Below, piece by piece: positions 1 through 5,978 of a stretch of 10,464 bases of DNA. Under the pieces are notes generated by a model. The model did no database searches and was not told the origin of the DNA. It saw only the letters and a list, made by a program, of their open reading frames with translations. How positions within the stretch are numbered: position 1 is the first letter of the stretch; every line of letters starts with the position of its first letter. Made by a program: the position numbers and the translations under genes. The stretch is from Clostridiales bacterium (lineage in GTDB: Bacteria > Bacillota > Clostridia > Oscillospirales > UBA644), in assembly GCA_003343705.1 (NCBI GenBank), contig QAKR01000023.1, positions 1-10,464 of the forward strand, written 5' to 3'.

Positions 1-1
1 A

Positions 2-55
2 AAAATGATAAGTGAAAAAATTCTTTCAATGTATAACAAACCTGTAGAAAAATGA
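2..55 (+). CDS. Possible C-terminal tail of an upstream gene (partial)
   Basis: An open frame enters from the left edge and ends at a TGA at 53-55, giving the tail KMISEKILSMYNKPVEK. It lies on the same strand as rpmE and stops 27 bases before the rpmE -35 box, which is a natural place for a gene to end. In many Firmicutes the gene before rpmE is rho, but this tail is too short to recognise and I do not claim it is Rho. Such a short open stretch can occur by chance in AT-rich DNA, so this is a weak call. Confidence 0.25.
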   Translation, partial: KMISEKILSMYNKPVEK

Positions 56-82
56 AAAATATGTGTCCTTATAAAAAAATAC

Positions 83-111
83 TTGATTTTTGGCAAAAAA
101 TATGCTATAAT
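83..111 (+). promoter_or_regulatory. Sigma-A type promoter of rpmE
   Basis: The -35 box TTGATT is at 83-88 and the -10 box TATAAT at 106-111, with a 17-base spacer. A TG at 103-104 makes it an extended -10 promoter. Transcription should begin near 118, leaving a leader of about 30 bases that holds the ribosome binding site GAGGGGG at 135-141. The leader is too short for a complex regulatory RNA. Confidence 0.85.
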
Positions 112-148
112 ACCCAAGTACGAATATGAAAAACGAGGGGGTGTTTAA

Positions 149-349
149 ATGAAAGAAGGAATTCATCCCGAATACGTAGACTGCACAATCAAATGCGTAT
201 GCGGAAACGAAGTTCAAACCCGTTCTACTAAAAAAGAAATACGTGTTGATATCTGCTCTAAATGCCATCCGTTCTTCACCGGCAAACAGAAGCTCATTGA
301 TACTGGCGGCCGTGTTGACAGATTCAAGAAGAAATTTAACATTCAGTAA
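149..349 (+). CDS. rpmE: 50S ribosomal protein L31, zinc-binding (C+) form
   Basis: L31 is a small protein of the large ribosomal subunit that contributes to bridges between the two subunits. The 66-residue product has the normal length and shows the family pattern: N-terminal MKEGIHPEY, Cys16-x-Cys18 and Cys36-x-x-Cys39 as the zinc ligands, then HPFFTGKQK and a basic tail with GGRVDRFKKKF. All four cysteines are present, so this is the zinc-containing form. Cysteine-free paralogues (ytiA/ykgM type) replace this form under zinc starvation in several bacteria; none is visible here. The start is supported by GAGGGGG seven bases upstream. The gene has its own promoter and terminator, so it is probably a single-gene transcript. 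A 243-nt open frame antisense to its first half is a shadow. Confidence 0.97.
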   Translation: MKEGIHPEYVDCTIKCVCGNEVQTRSTKKEIRVDICSKCHPFFTGKQKLIDTGGRVDRFKKKFNIQ

Positions 350-350
350 T

Positions 351-383
351 AAAAAGAACTGCTATTTGGCAGTTCTTTTTTTT
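351..383 (+). terminator. Rho-independent terminator of rpmE
   Basis: The stem is AAGAACTGC paired with GCAGTTCTT around the loop TATTTG at 363-368, extended by A-U pairs and followed by a run of T to 383. It begins two bases after the rpmE stop codon. Confidence 0.92.
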
Positions 384-403
384 CTGCTATTAACATAATT
401 AGC

Positions 404-432
404 AAAAAAACAGAACCAGGTGAAGCCCTGTT
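404..432 (-). terminator. Probable terminator of the lipoprotein gene
   Basis: Read on the minus strand, AACAGG pairs with CCT-G-GTT, with one bulged base and a six-base loop at 421-426. After TCTG follows a run of seven T (404-410 on the plus strand). It lies about 28 bases past the stop of the minus-strand gene. The stem is short and bulged, so the call is moderate. Confidence 0.55.
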
Positions 433-459
433 GTTTTTCGTAAGATTATACTCATAATG

Positions 460-1092
460 TTACTTATTCGCATCAACTAAATCAAGTTCTATTTTATTTG
501 AACTAAAGCTAATTTCTCCAACTTTATCCTCTGCCTTAACGCCGATATTTACAAAGGATTTAATGTCTGTTGTCGCATTGTATGTGAAAAGTCTATTTTT
601 ATCCGCAACAAATACCATATCATTGTTCATATTAGAATAATCAAACAAAACTACTTCTTTTATCGCGGAGTCGAAATATCCTACCATTGAACGATGTATT
701 CCGGAACCCCATGAGTATGTAAAGTACAATTCCGGATATTTATCGTTATTCATATCAGATATTGCAAATGATACAACACCAAATCCCCCGAACCCATTGC
801 CAAGAGGATAAATTTTATCATCGTATTCAAGATAACTTATACAGCTTTGATCGAATTTATAAATAGCAAATCCATATTTATTGGTTATGCGCTGAGGTGT
901 TACCCTATAACATTCATCGTTATCGTAGCTTTCGGGCTGATCGTCTAATTTAAAGAGAAAATCTGCAACACCATCTTTAGTCGGCTGCATTTCAAATATA
1001 ATAATTTCCTTTGTTTTATTATTTGTACTGCCACATGAGGTAAAGCTACCTACAACGACAATGAGCATTAAAAAGCCGAGTGTTTTTTTCAT
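460..1092 (-). CDS. Putative lipoprotein of unknown function with a DxNxD repeat-like motif
   Basis: This is a 210-residue protein with an N-terminal export signal: MKK, a hydrophobic stretch at about residues 5-17, and the lipobox-like FTSC with Cys20 as the likely lipidated residue. Phe at the -3 position is not ideal for a lipobox. The frame stays open upstream for 12 more codons, but the ATG at 1090-1092 has AAGGAG seven bases before it and gives a proper signal peptide, so I chose it. The mature part is acidic and aromatic. DMNNDKYPELYF (residues 113-124) resembles the calcium-binding-like D-x-N-x-D-G/K-x-x-E/D-L motif of FG-GAP/VCBS beta-propeller repeats, and a weaker NMNND is at 154-158. 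The protein is probably anchored on the outer face of the membrane. It lies downstream of the degV-family gene on the same strand, separated by about 128 bases. I cannot name a substrate or partner. Confidence 0.8.
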   Translation of the reverse strand: MKKTLGFLMLIVVVGSFTSCGSTNNKTKEIIIFEMQPTKDGVADFLFKLDDQPESYDNDECYRVTPQRITNKYGFAIYKFDQSCISYLEYDDKIYPLGNGFGGFGVVSFAISDMNNDKYPELYFTYSWGSGIHRSMVGYFDSAIKEVVLFDYSNMNNDMVFVADKNRLFTYNATTDIKSFVNIGVKAEDKVGEISFSSNKIELDLVDANK

Positions 1093-1130
1093 GACGCACT
1101 CCTTCTCATTATATAAATAACCCAACATAG

Positions 1131-1136
1131 ATTATA
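1131..1136 (-). promoter_or_regulatory. Candidate -10 box before the lipoprotein gene
   Basis: On the minus strand there is a perfect TATAAT about 40 bases upstream of the start. The best -35 candidate, TTGATT, is 24 bases further upstream, which is too far for a normal sigma-A spacer, and no good hexamer sits at 16-18 bases. The gene may instead be read from the degV-family promoter. Confidence 0.3.
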
Positions 1137-1184
1137 AAACTGTTTTATTACCAAACATAAAATCAACCTTACTAAAGTTAGAAC

Positions 1185-1213
1185 GCGCCGCAGTGTATCA
1201 TAAACCGCAGCGC
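1185..1213 (-). terminator. Imperfect GC-rich hairpin after the DegV-family gene
   Basis: GCGCCGC at 1185-1191 pairs with GCAGCGC at 1207-1213 with one C/A mismatch. On the minus strand it is followed by GTTCTAACTTTA, which is only weakly U-rich. It could be a partial terminator between the DegV-family and lipoprotein genes, allowing some read-through. The direct repeat CCGCAG (1189-1193 region and 1205-1210) is part of the same structure. Confidence 0.35.
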
Positions 1214-1220
1214 TTTAATT

Positions 1221-2087
1221 CTATCCTTTTTTCTGTGTTCTTACAAATAAAATACCTATTGTATGTTCACCGCAATGAGATGTTATTGTACATCCTGCAG
1301 AGGTCTCAATAATCTCTTTAAATATCCCCATCTCTTCAACGGCTTGGTGGGCAGCATCATAAAATTCTTGGTTTCTTGTAGGAGAAGTAATAAAAACTCG
1401 GTCAGGGACAAAAAGCGATTTATCTCCTGAAAGACGATCTTTTACATAAGTTTTAATCGCATCTTTAAACGATCCTCTATATTTTTTTCCTACATCCATT
1501 TTACCGTTTGTAACTTCGATACAGGGTTTTAATTTTAATAAATTTGCGCCTAAAACCGCAACACCAGAACATCTCCCTCCTTTATAAAGATAATCAAGCC
1601 TATCTATGATAAAACTTGCATCAACACACGGGATAATATCTTTAGTAATATGTTCTACGATTTGTTCAGGAGTCACATCGTCTTTCTGAGCCCAAACTGC
1701 CGCTTCAACAACGGAAAGGCCTATACCGGTAGAAAGATTAAAAGAATCAATAACATATACATTGCCGACTTCTCTCGCAGCTACTTCGGCATTATTAACA
1801 GTGCTTGAAAAACCTGAGCTTATTGAAATATGAATTACAGAGCTGCCGTCTTTAGTCAGTTCTGTAAAAAAATCAGAGAAAACACCAACAGAAGGAGCAG
1901 CAGTTTTTGGAAGAATCTTTGTTTTTTCTACAAATTCAAAAATATCTTCTTTATGAATGTTTATACCGTCAAGAAAGGTTTCTTCCCCCATTATTACATT
2001 AAGCGGTATGATCGAAATATTGTACTTTTTTAGAACTTCCGCCGAAAGGTCACAGGTTGTTTCTGCGGAAACTTTTATCTTGCCCAT
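1221..2087 (-). CDS. DegV family protein (fatty-acid-binding, FakB-like)
   Basis: DegV/FakB proteins are cytoplasmic carriers that hold one fatty acid. FakB members present it to the kinase FakA, which makes acyl-phosphate for phospholipid synthesis. The 288-residue product has the usual length and landmarks: TTCDLS near the N-terminus, PKTAAPS at 60-66 (Thr62 matches the carboxylate-binding Thr), HISISSGFSSTVNNA at about 86-100, YVIDSFNLSTGIGLSV at 111-126, YLYKGGRCSG at 167-175, and a C-terminal block around His271 (TSHCGEHTIGILF), the position of the conserved His. AGGAGC lies eight bases before the ATG. No fakA gene is in the window, so whether it serves fatty-acid uptake or another ligand is not shown; genomes usually carry several degV paralogues. 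Confidence 0.94.
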   Translation of the reverse strand: MGKIKVSAETTCDLSAEVLKKYNISIIPLNVIMGEETFLDGINIHKEDIFEFVEKTKILPKTAAPSVGVFSDFFTELTKDGSSVIHISISSGFSSTVNNAEVAAREVGNVYVIDSFNLSTGIGLSVVEAAVWAQKDDVTPEQIVEHITKDIIPCVDASFIIDRLDYLYKGGRCSGVAVLGANLLKLKPCIEVTNGKMDVGKKYRGSFKDAIKTYVKDRLSGDKSLFVPDRVFITSPTRNQEFYDAAHQAVEEMGIFKEIIETSAGCTITSHCGEHTIGILFVRTQKKG

Positions 2088-2116
2088 TATTATCGCTCCT
2101 AATAGTTTTATTATAT

Positions 2117-2145
2117 ATTATACAATATTTTTTGTTATACGTCAA
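2117..2145 (-). promoter_or_regulatory. Sigma-A promoter of the DegV-family gene
   Basis: On the minus strand, -35 TTGACG (2140-2145) and -10 TATAAT (2117-2122) are separated by exactly 17 bases. Transcription should start near 2110, giving a leader of about 20 bases that carries the AGGAG site. It is one half of a divergent promoter pair; the other starts at 2205. Confidence 0.9.
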
Positions 2146-2204
2146 GCCCCTCTTTAAATTAACGTCATATATGAAAACTTTTTATTAGCATATTGGCTCA
2201 ATTA

Positions 2205-2233
2205 TTGACTTTTACAATAATTTCTGTTATAAT
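2205..2233 (+). promoter_or_regulatory. Sigma-A promoter of the PLP enzyme / ligase / citrate synthase operon
   Basis: -35 TTGACT (2205-2210) and -10 TATAAT (2228-2233) have a 17-base spacer, and a TG at 2225-2226 makes an extended -10. Predicted transcription starts near 2240, so the leader is about 35 bases. Fifty-nine bases separate this -35 box from that of the divergent DegV-family promoter, room for a shared regulator site, though I see no clear operator palindrome there. Confidence 0.9.
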
Positions 2234-2274
2234 ATATAATAAGTCTTTATACATTGAAAAGAGATAGTTAAATA

Positions 2275-3456
2275 ATGTTACAACAAATTATTGAAAATAT
2301 TGAACAAATAAATACACAAAAAGTTTTAAATGCTTTTCGAGAATGTAGGGTAAGCGAAGCTATGCTTCACGGAACAACCGGATATGGATATGACGATCGA
2401 GGAAGAGAAACTTTAGAACAACTATATGCAACGGTTTTTGAAGCAGAGGACGCTTTGGTTCGGCATACCTTTGTTAACGGAACCCATACTCTTTCAACTG
2501 TATTTTATGCGATACTCAGACCGGCAGATACACTCTATTCTGTTACAGGGGCACCTTACGATACATTATTACAGACAGCAACTCAAAGCGGAGGCGGTTC
2601 CCTTGCGGATTTCGGAATTAAATATAAGCAAACAGAAATAATAAATGATGAACCAAATTATGATGAGATTATAAAAACTTTAAATACAGATAACTCTATT
2701 AAGCTTGTTTTTATACAACGCTCCAGAGGATACACACAAAGAAAAACTCTTACGCTTTTACAAATAAAAAAAATATGTGATATAGTTCATCAAAATTCAA
2801 ATGCATATGTTTTTGTTGATAATTGTTATGGTGAATTTGTGCGTGAGCATGAACCTACATATGTGGGTGCAGATATAATTGCCGGGTCACTTATTAAAAA
2901 TCCGGGCGGTGGATTAGCACATACAGGAGGATATATAGCCGGTAAAAAAAACCTTGTAGAGCTTTGCGCCAACAGGCATACAGCTGTTGGAATAGGCAAA
3001 GAATGCGGTGCAACACTGGGAGAACTATCCTCTATGTTCCAGGGTTTTTTTATGGCACCTCATACTGTTGCTCAAGCATTAAAAACAGCTGTTTATGCAG
3101 CAGAAGTTTTTAGTGCAGAAGGTTATGAGGTTTCACCCCTTGCCACAGAAGAACGTGAGGATATAATTCAATCCATTGTCTTTCACAACAAAGAAAAGCT
3201 TTTAGCTTTTATGCATGGAATTCAAATGAATTCACCTATTGATAGTTATGTTACACCGGAGCCATGGGCTATGCCTGGATACTCACACGATGTTGTAATG
3301 GCGGCAGGAACATTTGTTTCAGGCGCATCAATAGAGCTTTCAGCTGATGCGCCGATAAAAGAACCTTATAGAGCATACTTTCAAGGCGGGTTGACATTTT
3401 CATCCGGAAAAATAGCGATAAACGGCGCACTTAAAGAGGTTAAGAAAATAATATGA
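2275..3456 (+). CDS. PLP-dependent enzyme of the YnbB / methionine gamma-lyase ('aluminum resistance') family
   Basis: This is a fold-type I PLP enzyme of the family around B. subtilis YnbB (Pfam Met_gamma_lyase). Family names such as 'aluminum resistance protein' and 'methionine gamma-lyase family' are annotation labels, and the true reaction is not well established. Visible landmarks are TTGYGYDDRGRETLEQLYA (34-52), VNGTHTLS (67-74, cofactor phosphate region), VFVDNCYGEF (179-188, Asp182 expected at the pyridine nitrogen) and GSLIKNPGGG (204-213), with Lys208 as the likely Schiff-base lysine. The C-terminal ends in TFSSGKIAINGAL, typical of the family. At 393 residues it is slightly short because the N-terminus is trimmed. 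The Shine-Dalgarno (GAAAAGAG, about 2256-2263) is weak. The stop overlaps the next start as ATGA, so the ligase is probably translationally coupled to it. Confidence 0.93.
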   Translation: MLQQIIENIEQINTQKVLNAFRECRVSEAMLHGTTGYGYDDRGRETLEQLYATVFEAEDALVRHTFVNGTHTLSTVFYAILRPADTLYSVTGAPYDTLLQTATQSGGGSLADFGIKYKQTEIINDEPNYDEIIKTLNTDNSIKLVFIQRSRGYTQRKTLTLLQIKKICDIVHQNSNAYVFVDNCYGEFVREHEPTYVGADIIAGSLIKNPGGGLAHTGGYIAGKKNLVELCANRHTAVGIGKECGATLGELSSMFQGFFMAPHTVAQALKTAVYAAEVFSAEGYEVSPLATEEREDIIQSIVFHNKEKLLAFMHGIQMNSPIDSYVTPEPWAMPGYSHDVVMAAGTFVSGASIELSADAPIKEPYRAYFQGGLTFSSGKIAINGALKEVKKII

Positions 3457-4319
3457 AAACAGGAATAATAATAAATCATTCTTATCCCGGGTTTTACAAC
3501 ATGTCAACAACATTAAAAAAAGATCTGGAAAATCTGGGTAATGAAGTTTTTATATTAACCAATAAAGATGCTTTAATAAAAAGCGATGAAGAGCTTGATT
3601 TTGATAAATGTATATTTTTTGATAAGGATGTTCCTTTAGGCCTTCGCCTTGAAATGCTGGGGATACGATTATATAACAATATTGGATCAATAGAGCTTTG
3701 TGACGATAAAAGACGAACATACGAGCTTATACGTCGAGATTTTAAAACCCCTCTAACCTTCCCTGCACCGCTTTCATTCACAAATTCCAATTGCACAGAT
3801 TTTTTAAACACAGTTGAGCACTCATTAGGTTTTCCGCTTGTTGCAAAATTCGCATACGGGTCATTGGGTAAAGAAGTCTTTTTATTAAATAATCGAATTG
3901 AACTGGATTCTTTTTATAATAAAAATTATAATACGCCCCATCTTTATCAAAAATTTATAAGTGAAAGCACAGGCAAAGATATACGCGTATACGTGATCGG
4001 AGGAAAAGCCTGCGCCGCTATGACAAGAGAAAACAGAAATGATTTTAGAGCAAACATTGCATTGGGAGGTACGGCAAAGCCCTTTGAGCTAAATCCAGAT
4101 ATTGCAGAGCTTTGTGAAAATGTCGCTTCATTACTCGGTCTCGATTTTTGCGGTGTGGATTTACTTTTTTCAGACGACGGGTACTATATTTGTGAAGTAA
4201 ATTCAAACGCAATGTTTACACATATTTCAACTGTCACTAATGTAAATCTTTCACAGATTTTAGCTGAACATATAAACAATGATAATATTATAGATATAAA
4301 AATAAACAACATTTTATAG
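3453..4319 (+). CDS. RimK-like ATP-grasp amino-acid ligase
   Basis: ATP-grasp ligases activate a carboxylate as acyl-phosphate and couple it to an amine. This 288-residue protein has the RimK-type layout: an N-terminal Rossmann-like part (to about 85), CDDKRRTYELI (83-93), FPLVAKFAYGSLGKEVFLL (127-145) with Lys132 and the glycine-rich ATP loop, QKFISESTGKDIRVYVIGG (166-184) with the D-I-R element, FRANIALGG (198-206) like the FRSNLHRGG of RimK, and GVDLLF...CEVNSNAMF (234-254), where Asp236, Glu248 and Asn250 should bind Mg. Known relatives add glutamate to ribosomal protein S6 (RimK), F420 (CofF), tetrahydrosarcinapterin (MptN), LysW (LysX/ArgX), or to citrate or N-acetylaspartate (RIMKLB/RIMKLA). 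The substrate cannot be read from the motifs. Its start overlaps the PLP enzyme stop (ATGA), and its stop lies inside the citrate synthase ribosome binding site, so the three enzymes are tightly linked. Confidence 0.9.
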   Translation: MKTGIIINHSYPGFYNMSTTLKKDLENLGNEVFILTNKDALIKSDEELDFDKCIFFDKDVPLGLRLEMLGIRLYNNIGSIELCDDKRRTYELIRRDFKTPLTFPAPLSFTNSNCTDFLNTVEHSLGFPLVAKFAYGSLGKEVFLLNNRIELDSFYNKNYNTPHLYQKFISESTGKDIRVYVIGGKACAAMTRENRNDFRANIALGGTAKPFELNPDIAELCENVASLLGLDFCGVDLLFSDDGYYICEVNSNAMFTHISTVTNVNLSQILAEHINNDNIIDIKINNIL

Positions 4320-4325
4320 GAGGTG
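4318..4325 (+). promoter_or_regulatory. Strong ribosome binding site of citrate synthase overlapping the ligase stop codon
   Basis: AGGAGGTG, a near-perfect anti-16S match, starts within the TAG stop (4317-4319) of the ATP-grasp gene and lies five bases before the ATG at 4331. It decides the citrate synthase start and predicts much stronger initiation than for the first two genes of the operon. Confidence 0.9.
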
Positions 4326-4330
4326 CTGCA

Positions 4331-5692
4331 ATGCATAAAAACTATTCCAACGAACGCCCTGAATTAAAAGAGCTTACAGACATTTGCCTTCAATACGGGA
4401 AAATTGATCCAACACTATATTCACAATATAATGTTAAACGCGGTTTGCGTGATATTAACGGAAAAGGAGTATTGGCCGGATTAACCGAAATATCAGAAAT
4501 ACAATCACATAAAGTGGTTGATGATACAGAAGTTCCCTGTGAAGGAAAACTTTATTATAGAGGTATTGATGTTGAAGAATTGGTTTCCGGTTTTATTTCT
4601 GAAGATCGATTCGGATTCGAAGAAACGGCATATCTCCTTTTATTCGGCAAGCTTCCTACAAAAGACCAGCTTTCCGGCTTCTGTAATATTTTAGCTGATT
4701 ATCGTGAGCTTCCAACTTCTTTTGTTAGAGATATAATCATGCAGGCGCCAAGCCGTGACATGATGAATACACTTGCACGCAGTGTTTTAACGCTTTATTC
4801 ATACGATGACCGTGCTGATGACACATCAATTGACAACGTTCTTCGTCAATGTTTAGAACTAATCGCCCTTTTTCCCCTTCTTTCAGTTTACGGATATCAA
4901 ACCTATAGCCATTATCATGACGGGAACAGTCTTTATATTCATCCTCCTCGCCCTGATCTTTCAACTGCTGAGAATATTTTACACATACTCAGGCCTGATA
5001 GTAAATATACAGCTCTTGAAGCAAAAATTTTAGATATTGCATTGGTCATCCATGCAGAGCACGGAGGAGGAAACAACTCAACTTTTACTACTCACGTTGT
5101 ATCTTCTTCAGGAACAGATACATATTCTGCAATATCTGCGGCTCTCGGTTCATTAAAAGGGCCAAAACACGGCGGAGCGAATATTAAAGTTGTTAAAATG
5201 TTTGAGGACATGAAAAAAACGGTCAAAAATTGGACAGATGAAGAAGAAGTTTCTGAATATTTAAAAGCTCTTTTAAACAAAAAAGCTTTTGATAATAAAG
5301 GTCTTATTTACGGTATGGGTCACGCAGTTTATTCTCTTTCCGATCCACGTGCAAACATATTTAAAAATTACGTTAAAAGTCTTTCGGAAGAAAAAGGACG
5401 TCAAGATGAATTCGCCCTGTATTCTTTAGTTGAAAAACTCGCACCGGAAATTATTGCTAAAGAACGGAAAATATATAAAGGTGTCAGTGCAAATATTGAT
5501 TTTTACAGTGGATTTGTTTACAGCATGCTTGATTTACCACCGGAGCTTTATACACCAATTTTTGCAATTTCTCGAATTGCAGGCTGGTCGGCTCATCGAC
5601 TGGAAGAACTTATAAACGAGGGGAAAATTATTCGCCCTGCATATTTAAATATTGCACCGAGAATACCATATAAAAAAATTAACGACAGATAG
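4331..5692 (+). CDS. gltA: Citrate synthase (citrate/2-methylcitrate synthase family)
   Basis: Citrate synthase condenses acetyl-CoA with oxaloacetate to citrate, the entry to the oxidative branch towards 2-oxoglutarate and glutamate. The 453-residue product belongs to the clostridial class with an N-terminal extension: the core begins at about GKGVLAGLT (44-52). Catalytic and binding residues are visible: HAEHGGGNNSTF (241-252, His244), GPKHGGAN (277-284, His280), GMGHAVYSLSDPR (328-340, His331 and Arg340) and NIDFYSG (388-394, Asp390). SRIAGWSAHRLEE (414-426) carries the CoA/citrate-binding arginine. It is thus a complete Si-type fold, unrelated to the Re-citrate synthase of some clostridia. 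Propionyl-CoA use (2-methylcitrate) cannot be excluded by sequence. It is the third gene of the operon, 11 bases after the ligase; no terminator follows before the small downstream gene. Confidence 0.96.
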   Translation: MHKNYSNERPELKELTDICLQYGKIDPTLYSQYNVKRGLRDINGKGVLAGLTEISEIQSHKVVDDTEVPCEGKLYYRGIDVEELVSGFISEDRFGFEETAYLLLFGKLPTKDQLSGFCNILADYRELPTSFVRDIIMQAPSRDMMNTLARSVLTLYSYDDRADDTSIDNVLRQCLELIALFPLLSVYGYQTYSHYHDGNSLYIHPPRPDLSTAENILHILRPDSKYTALEAKILDIALVIHAEHGGGNNSTFTTHVVSSSGTDTYSAISAALGSLKGPKHGGANIKVVKMFEDMKKTVKNWTDEEEVSEYLKALLNKKAFDNKGLIYGMGHAVYSLSDPRANIFKNYVKSLSEEKGRQDEFALYSLVEKLAPEIIAKERKIYKGVSANIDFYSGFVYSMLDLPPELYTPIFAISRIAGWSAHRLEELINEGKIIRPAYLNIAPRIPYKKINDR

Positions 5693-5704
5693 AAATTTTT
5701 AACA

Positions 5705-5770
5705 AGAATATCCCCGCATAAGTTTTAAATAATACTATTAGAAATAGTAAAAAACGAAAGCGGGGATTCT
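5705..5770 (+). promoter_or_regulatory. Structured leader that pairs with the ribosome binding site of the 48-residue gene
   Basis: ATCCCCGC at 5710-5717 can pair perfectly with GCGGGGAT at 5760-5767. Within the enclosed 42 bases, TACTATT (5733-5739) and AATAGTA (5743-5749) form a second, 7-bp hairpin with the loop AGA. The outer 3' arm contains GGGGA at 5762-5766, the only candidate ribosome binding site for the ATG at 5774, so the fold would hide it. There is no U-tract after the stem, which argues against a terminator. It matches no riboswitch class I recognise. An RNA switch, thermometer, or protein or processing site between citrate synthase and the small gene are all possible. Confidence 0.55.
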
Positions 5771-5773
5771 CAT

Positions 5774-5920
5774 ATGGAAACAGCAGATTTTTCTGTTGAT
5801 AAAAAGTATTGTCCGAAATTAGGGCGTAACGTAATTGTAAAAACAGATCATCGAAATTCAGATAAAAAAACTTGCCTTGATAACGAAGGCTGTACAGAAA
5901 ACGATAAGTGTTTCGGTTAA
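5774..5920 (+). CDS. Small cysteine-containing protein, 48 residues, function unknown
   Basis: The ATG at 5774 opens a 48-codon frame ending in TAA at 5918-5920. The product starts METADFSVDKKYCPKLGR and has four cysteines, at 13, 34, 40 and 46 (YCPKLG, then CLDNEGC and NDKCFG). The C-x5-C-x5-C spacing at the C-terminus suggests a small metal-binding or disulfide-stabilised domain. It is soluble and highly charged, with no signal peptide or membrane segment. It follows citrate synthase by 81 bases on the same strand with no terminator between them, so it may be the last gene of that operon or have its own start. The likely ribosome binding site GGGGA is within an RNA stem. I do not recognise a named family. 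The ligase LysX works with a small Zn carrier (LysW), but this protein lacks LysW's CxxC pairs and glutamate-ending tail. Confidence 0.65.
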   Translation: METADFSVDKKYCPKLGRNVIVKTDHRNSDKKTCLDNEGCTENDKCFG

Positions 5921-5964
5921 ATAAGAAAAAAAATAAACGCGCGGCCGAAATTAAGCCGCGCGTT
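5921..5964 (-). terminator. GC-rich terminator of pckG
   Basis: AACGCGCGGC (5936-5945) and GCCGCGCGTT (5955-5964) form a perfect 10-bp stem with a nine-base loop. On the minus strand it is followed by TTTATTTTTTTTCTTAT, a classic U-tract, so it ends the PEP carboxykinase transcript 15 bases after its stop. On the plus strand the stem also follows the 48-residue gene, but the next bases are ATATAATATATT, so it is at most a weak terminator in that direction. Confidence 0.9.
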
Positions 5965-5978
5965 ATATAATATATTAA

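Noticed and set aside
5774..5920. The 48-residue protein as a LysW-type amino-group carrier for the RimK-like ligase.
   Set aside because: It lacks the two CxxC zinc pairs and the acidic EDWGE-like C-terminus; it ends in CFG.
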